Assembly: GCF_003269035.1 (NCBI RefSeq)
Contig: NZ_QLTK01000005.1
Span: 296,018-360,017, forward strand
Length of the DNA stretch: 64,000 nucleotides
Reading direction: 5' to 3'
Source: Paraburkholderia bryophila
GTDB lineage: Bacteria > Pseudomonadota > Gammaproteobacteria > Burkholderiales > Burkholderiaceae
The notes under the pieces were generated by a model, which saw only the letters and a list, made by a program, of their open reading frames with translations, had not been told where the DNA came from and did no database searches. Positions 60,880-64,000 of the stretch are shown here, in pieces (the first letter of the stretch is position 1; each line of letters begins with the position of its first letter). The position numbers and the translations under genes were made by a program.

Positions 60880-61623
60880 ATGGAAAACTCCGACCACATA
60901 TTGATTGTCGACGACGATCGCGGCATTCGCGAATTGCTCGCGACGTATCTGGAAAAGCACGGCGTACGTGTATCGCTGGCGGCCAACGGGCGCCAGATGC
61001 GCACGGTGCTCGAACAGACCGGCGCGCCGGATCTGATCGTGCTTGACCTGATGCTGCCTGGCGAAGACGGCCTCGAACTGTGTCGCGAGCTGCGCTCGGG
61101 CAAGTACCGCGCCGTGCCCGTGCTGATGCTCACCGCGCGCAACGAAGAAGCGGACCGTATCCTCGGCCTCGAAATGGGCGCTGACGACTACCTCCCCAAG
61201 CCTTTCGCCGTGCGCGAACTGCTCGCGCGCATCAAGTCGGTGTTGCGCCGCACGCGCATGCTGCCGCCGGGCATGGAAGTGACGGAATCGTCGCCGGTGC
61301 TGTGCTTTGGCGACTGGCGACTCGACACCACCGCGCGTCATCTGCTCGACGCCGAAGGCACGATGGTCGCGCTGTCGGGCGCGGAGTACCGGTTGCTGCG
61401 TGTGTTTCTCGATCATCCGCAGCGCGTGCTCACGCGCGACCAGCTGCTCAATCTGACGCAAGGGCGTCAGGCCGATGCGTTCGACCGGTCAATCGATCTG
61501 CTGGTGAGCCGTCTACGTCAACGTCTGCGCGACGAAGCGCGCGAGGCGCGTTACATCAAGACACTGCGAAGCGAAGGCTACGTCTTTTCGGCAGCCGTGA
61601 CGCCGGGCGGGAGCGGCCAATGA
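60880..61623 (+). CDS. OmpR-family response regulator
   Basis: A 247-residue response regulator. The receiver has the acidic pocket VDDD, the phosphorylation Asp 56 in VLDLMLPG and Lys in LPKPF. The C-terminal winged helix has LSGAEYRLLRVFLDHPQRVLTRDQLL and RSIDLLVSRLRQRL. Its stop overlaps the histidine kinase start (ATGA). The GATACA repeats upstream suggest it regulates its own operon and the divergent thioredoxin gene. Confidence 0.94.
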   Translation: MENSDHILIVDDDRGIRELLATYLEKHGVRVSLAANGRQMRTVLEQTGAPDLIVLDLMLPGEDGLELCRELRSGKYRAVPVLMLTARNEEADRILGLEMGADDYLPKPFAVRELLARIKSVLRRTRMLPPGMEVTESSPVLCFGDWRLDTTARHLLDAEGTMVALSGAEYRLLRVFLDHPQRVLTRDQLLNLTQGRQADAFDRSIDLLVSRLRQRLRDEAREARYIKTLRSEGYVFSAAVTPGGSGQ

Positions 61624-62960
61624 GTCCGTCGATTTCCACGCAAGCGCCGCACACGCCGGGTTTTCTGCATTGGCCGCGCACACTGTATGCGCAGCTCGCG
61701 CTGATCCTTGTCGTCGGTTTGGCGATTGCGCAGGCGGCGTCGTTCTGGTTGACCGTGGCCGAGCGCGACCAGAGCATGACAAACGTGATGACCGGTTACG
61801 TCGAGCGCGAGGTGACGAGTTCCGTTGCGCTGCTCGATCACCTGCCGCCGGCCGAGCGCGCCGCATGGCTGCCGAAGCTGGCGCGTCGCAGCTACACGTT
61901 CATCCTCGGCCCGGGAGAAACCGGCGCGCCGCCCGATGCGACGCTCTCCGAACGTTTCGCAGAGTCAATCGAAGCGGGTATCGGCAAGCGCTATCCGCTG
62001 ACCGTCAACACGATTCCCGGCGATGCCGAGCGCTTCCAGGTACATCTGAAGCTAAGCGACGGCGCGCCGCTCACGATCGACATGCGTCCGACGCAAGGCA
62101 CGCCGCTTTCCGGCTGGCTGCCCGCGGTGCTCTTGCTGGAACTCGTCGTGCTGGCCACATGCTGCTGGCTCGCGGTGCGAATCGCGACGCGTCCGCTCAA
62201 GCAGCTCGCTAAAGCCGCCAATGCGCTCGGCCCCGATCTGAAAGCGCAGCGCTTACCTGAAACGGGTCCCGACGAAATCGCCAGTGCTGCCAAGGCCTTC
62301 AATGCGATGCAGGATCGCATCGCCATGTACACGGCACAGCGGATGCAGATCCTCGCAGCCATCACACACGATCTGCAGACGCCAATCACGCGCATGCGTT
62401 TGCGAGTCGACATGATGGACGACAGTGCGACCGGGGAGAAGCTGCGGCAGGATCTCGAGGAAATGGAAACGCTCGTGAAGGAAGGCGTGACATACGCGCG
62501 CGCTTTGCACGGGACACGCGAAGAACCCGTGCGTATCGATCCGGATGCGCTGATCGGCAGTATCGTCGATGACTATCGCGATGCGGGACGGCCCGTGACC
62601 TTGCAAGGCTGCATTGGCCACGCGATGACGGCACGCCCGAAATCACTGAAACGCATCGTCGGCAATCTCGTCGACAACGCGCTGAAGTACTCAGGCGAGG
62701 CTGACGTCGTCGTCGAAGTGAGCGCGATGGGTGATGGCCACATCCGCGTTTCGGTGCTCGATCGCGGCCCGGGCATTCCGGAAGAGTCGCTGGAAGCCGT
62801 CTTCGAACCGTTCGTTCGGCTCGAAGCGTCGCGTAACCGGCAGACCGGCGGAACGGGCTTGGGACTTGCCATTGCACGGCAACTCGCGGGTGCGACGAAT
62901 GGAGTGCTGACGTTGATCAACCGTGAAGAAGGCGGCCTTGAAGCGCGACTCGTCATTTAA
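61620..62960 (+). CDS. Sensor histidine kinase
   Basis: A 446-residue membrane kinase. Two hydrophobic helices (residues ~22-45 and ~166-185) flank a ~120-residue periplasmic domain; a HAMP domain follows (RPLKQLAKAANALG). His 250 in ITHDLQTPITRMRLRVDMM is the phosphorylated residue, and the ATPase has NLVDNALKYSG, DRGPGIP and GGTGLGLAIARQ. The periplasmic domain matches no sensor I recognise. It is coupled to the response regulator at 60880. Confidence 0.93.
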   Translation: MSPSISTQAPHTPGFLHWPRTLYAQLALILVVGLAIAQAASFWLTVAERDQSMTNVMTGYVEREVTSSVALLDHLPPAERAAWLPKLARRSYTFILGPGETGAPPDATLSERFAESIEAGIGKRYPLTVNTIPGDAERFQVHLKLSDGAPLTIDMRPTQGTPLSGWLPAVLLLELVVLATCCWLAVRIATRPLKQLAKAANALGPDLKAQRLPETGPDEIASAAKAFNAMQDRIAMYTAQRMQILAAITHDLQTPITRMRLRVDMMDDSATGEKLRQDLEEMETLVKEGVTYARALHGTREEPVRIDPDALIGSIVDDYRDAGRPVTLQGCIGHAMTARPKSLKRIVGNLVDNALKYSGEADVVVEVSAMGDGHIRVSVLDRGPGIPEESLEAVFEPFVRLEASRNRQTGGTGLGLAIARQLAGATNGVLTLINREEGGLEARLVI

Positions 62961-63226
62961 TTGAATTGCAGGGTCGCGCGCCGTGCCGACGAGTCGGTTC
63001 TAAAGGCCGACATTGACGAGGCACTGCCAATTAATGGGCGTCATTCCAGACTAATGGCTGGGTGGAACAATGACGCAATACGACAACCTGACATCGCCTG
63101 GCTATGCAGTCGGGGACCCTGGCAGGCGTCGCTGTTTGTAATCAGCGCGCGGGTATATGCTGCAATCGTTCCGCAGTCGCAGGTTTGCCATCTCGCCGGC
63201 ATCGGTGCTCATTGTCTGGAGTAGCG

Positions 63227-63679
63227 ATGAACACTAGCGCACACACAAACGCCCCCGCTCCCTGTCAACTGGTGCAAGCCGGGCCACAGTTCAAAGGGAA
63301 GCAGGGGTTGACCTACGCTGTAGGGATCTCGGCTGAAAGCGTGGGATCGAAGTTCGTGCATCTTCAGCTTGCCACGATTCCTCCAGGCGCTCGCGCCAAA
63401 GCGCACCTGCACGCGGAGCACGAGACTGCCATCTATCAGCTGAGCGGCATTTCGGGCTGCTGGTATGGCGAACGACTGGAACACCATGCGCGGGTCCGGG
63501 CCGGGGACTTTTTCTACATTCCCGCAGGGACGCCACATGTGCCGTACAACGCGAGCGCGGACGAAGCGTGCGTTGCAGTAATTGCCCGCACGGCCCCGAA
63601 CGAACAGGAAAGCGTGACCATGAGACCCGATCTCGATGCTTTGCCTGACTGGTCGAGCATCACGCTCACGCGGCGGTGA
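63227..63679 (+). CDS. Cupin-domain protein
   Basis: A 150-residue single cupin. Motif 1 is AKAHLHAEHETAIYQLSGISGCW, supplying His-x-His and a downstream Glu, and motif 2 is FFYIPAGTPHVPYN with a His; these bind a metal such as Fe or Mn. No signal peptide is seen. Families like this are often dioxygenases, isomerases or regulators of small-molecule metabolism, and nothing here narrows it. ATG 63227 with GGAG upstream is chosen over 63104. A 266-base gap separates it from the histidine kinase. Confidence 0.82.
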   Translation: MNTSAHTNAPAPCQLVQAGPQFKGKQGLTYAVGISAESVGSKFVHLQLATIPPGARAKAHLHAEHETAIYQLSGISGCWYGERLEHHARVRAGDFFYIPAGTPHVPYNASADEACVAVIARTAPNEQESVTMRPDLDALPDWSSITLTRR

Positions 63680-64000
63680 ATGCGGTGAACGCGACGAAGC
63701 AGCTTTGCATCACACCGGCAGGCATACTGTGCGCAAACGGTCGAAGGCTTCGCCTCGATTAGTGGCCAGGGCGCAGCCGGGGACGAAATATTAGTCGTGC
63801 AACGACCCGCGCTGATGCCGGTGATAACCCGGTTTATCAGCGTAAGACGCGACCACGTGAGCCGGCGCGATGATCTACGGGTGCCTATTCGTGAAGGTCC
63901 CAGATCGACCCTTCTCCGACATACCGTTATGCGGGCGGAATGGCCGCTAACCGTAGTTGAACCGTCAGATCGCGCCGGTGTACATCAAAGATCGCGGAGA
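63680..64000. other. 321-base tail without a clear gene
   Basis: No supported gene is seen to the end of the window. A hairpin-capable stretch at 63811-63842 pairs GCTGAT with ATCAGC and contains TGATAA (63822-63827) mirrored by TTATCA (63834-63839). It may be a terminator or regulatory site for a gene beyond the window. Confidence 0.45.

Overview
The window is GC-rich, densely coded DNA with many LysR, AraC, GntR/MocR and TetR regulators, AidA/PixA, DUF3455 and DUF4148 proteins, and several multidrug exporters. This suggests a Burkholderiaceae beta-proteobacterium, most likely Paraburkholderia, and probably a secondary replicon or accessory chromosomal region. That assignment is inference from gene families and composition; no rRNA, tRNA or core ribosomal gene is present to anchor it. 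I see no insertion sequence, integrase, phage gene or CRISPR array.

Layout. 0-3.6 kb: two tandem AidA/PixA genes split by a hairpin, a DUF3455 lipoprotein, a YfcF-type glutathione transferase and an EamA exporter. 3.7-9.6 kb: three regulator-centred units (AraC with an MDR dehydrogenase; MocR with an epimerase and exported cupin) and a nucleoside deoxyribosyltransferase. 9.7-18.9 kb: glycine-zipper protein, Tat-exported purple acid phosphatase, two small unknown proteins, a membrane GGDEF-EAL protein, an ECF sigma/membrane protein/ferredoxin operon, and a TetR-VOC-SDR group. 19-30.8 kb: a frameshifted gene remnant, a Fur paralogue, an exported esterase, a nucleoside hydrolase lipoprotein with rbsBACK and a divergent LysR, IdnO-like dehydrogenase and a SulP transporter. 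31-39.4 kb: an MFS/HlyD/OMF efflux operon with an ABM protein under a divergent LysR, then Mug coupled to a GlxA-type regulator, and an ArsR gene.

39.4-44.4 kb is decayed: a 5'-truncated EmrB-type gene abuts a fragment of another gene on the opposite strand, and a truncated MarR gene abuts a truncated old-yellow-enzyme gene that keeps its terminator. 44.5-48.8 kb and 54.2-58.8 kb carry two parallel operons, each with an exported epoxide hydrolase and a second alpha/beta hydrolase, one behind LysR and one behind a GlxA/AraC regulator. Between them lies a complete FUSC/DUF1656/HlyD/OMF aromatic-acid-type exporter. 58.8-63.7 kb holds Ohr, two small secreted proteins, an exported TlpA-like thioredoxin, an OmpR-type two-component system with visible direct repeats in the shared promoter, and a cupin.

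Taken together the genes read as uptake, export and detoxification: ribose and nucleoside salvage, efflux of toxic organics, epoxide and hydroperoxide handling, each under a local regulator. The most unusual points are the exported nucleoside hydrolase joined to ribose uptake, the duplicated exported epoxide hydrolase modules, the sigma/membrane/ferredoxin operon, and several strong inverted repeats in intergenic DNA.
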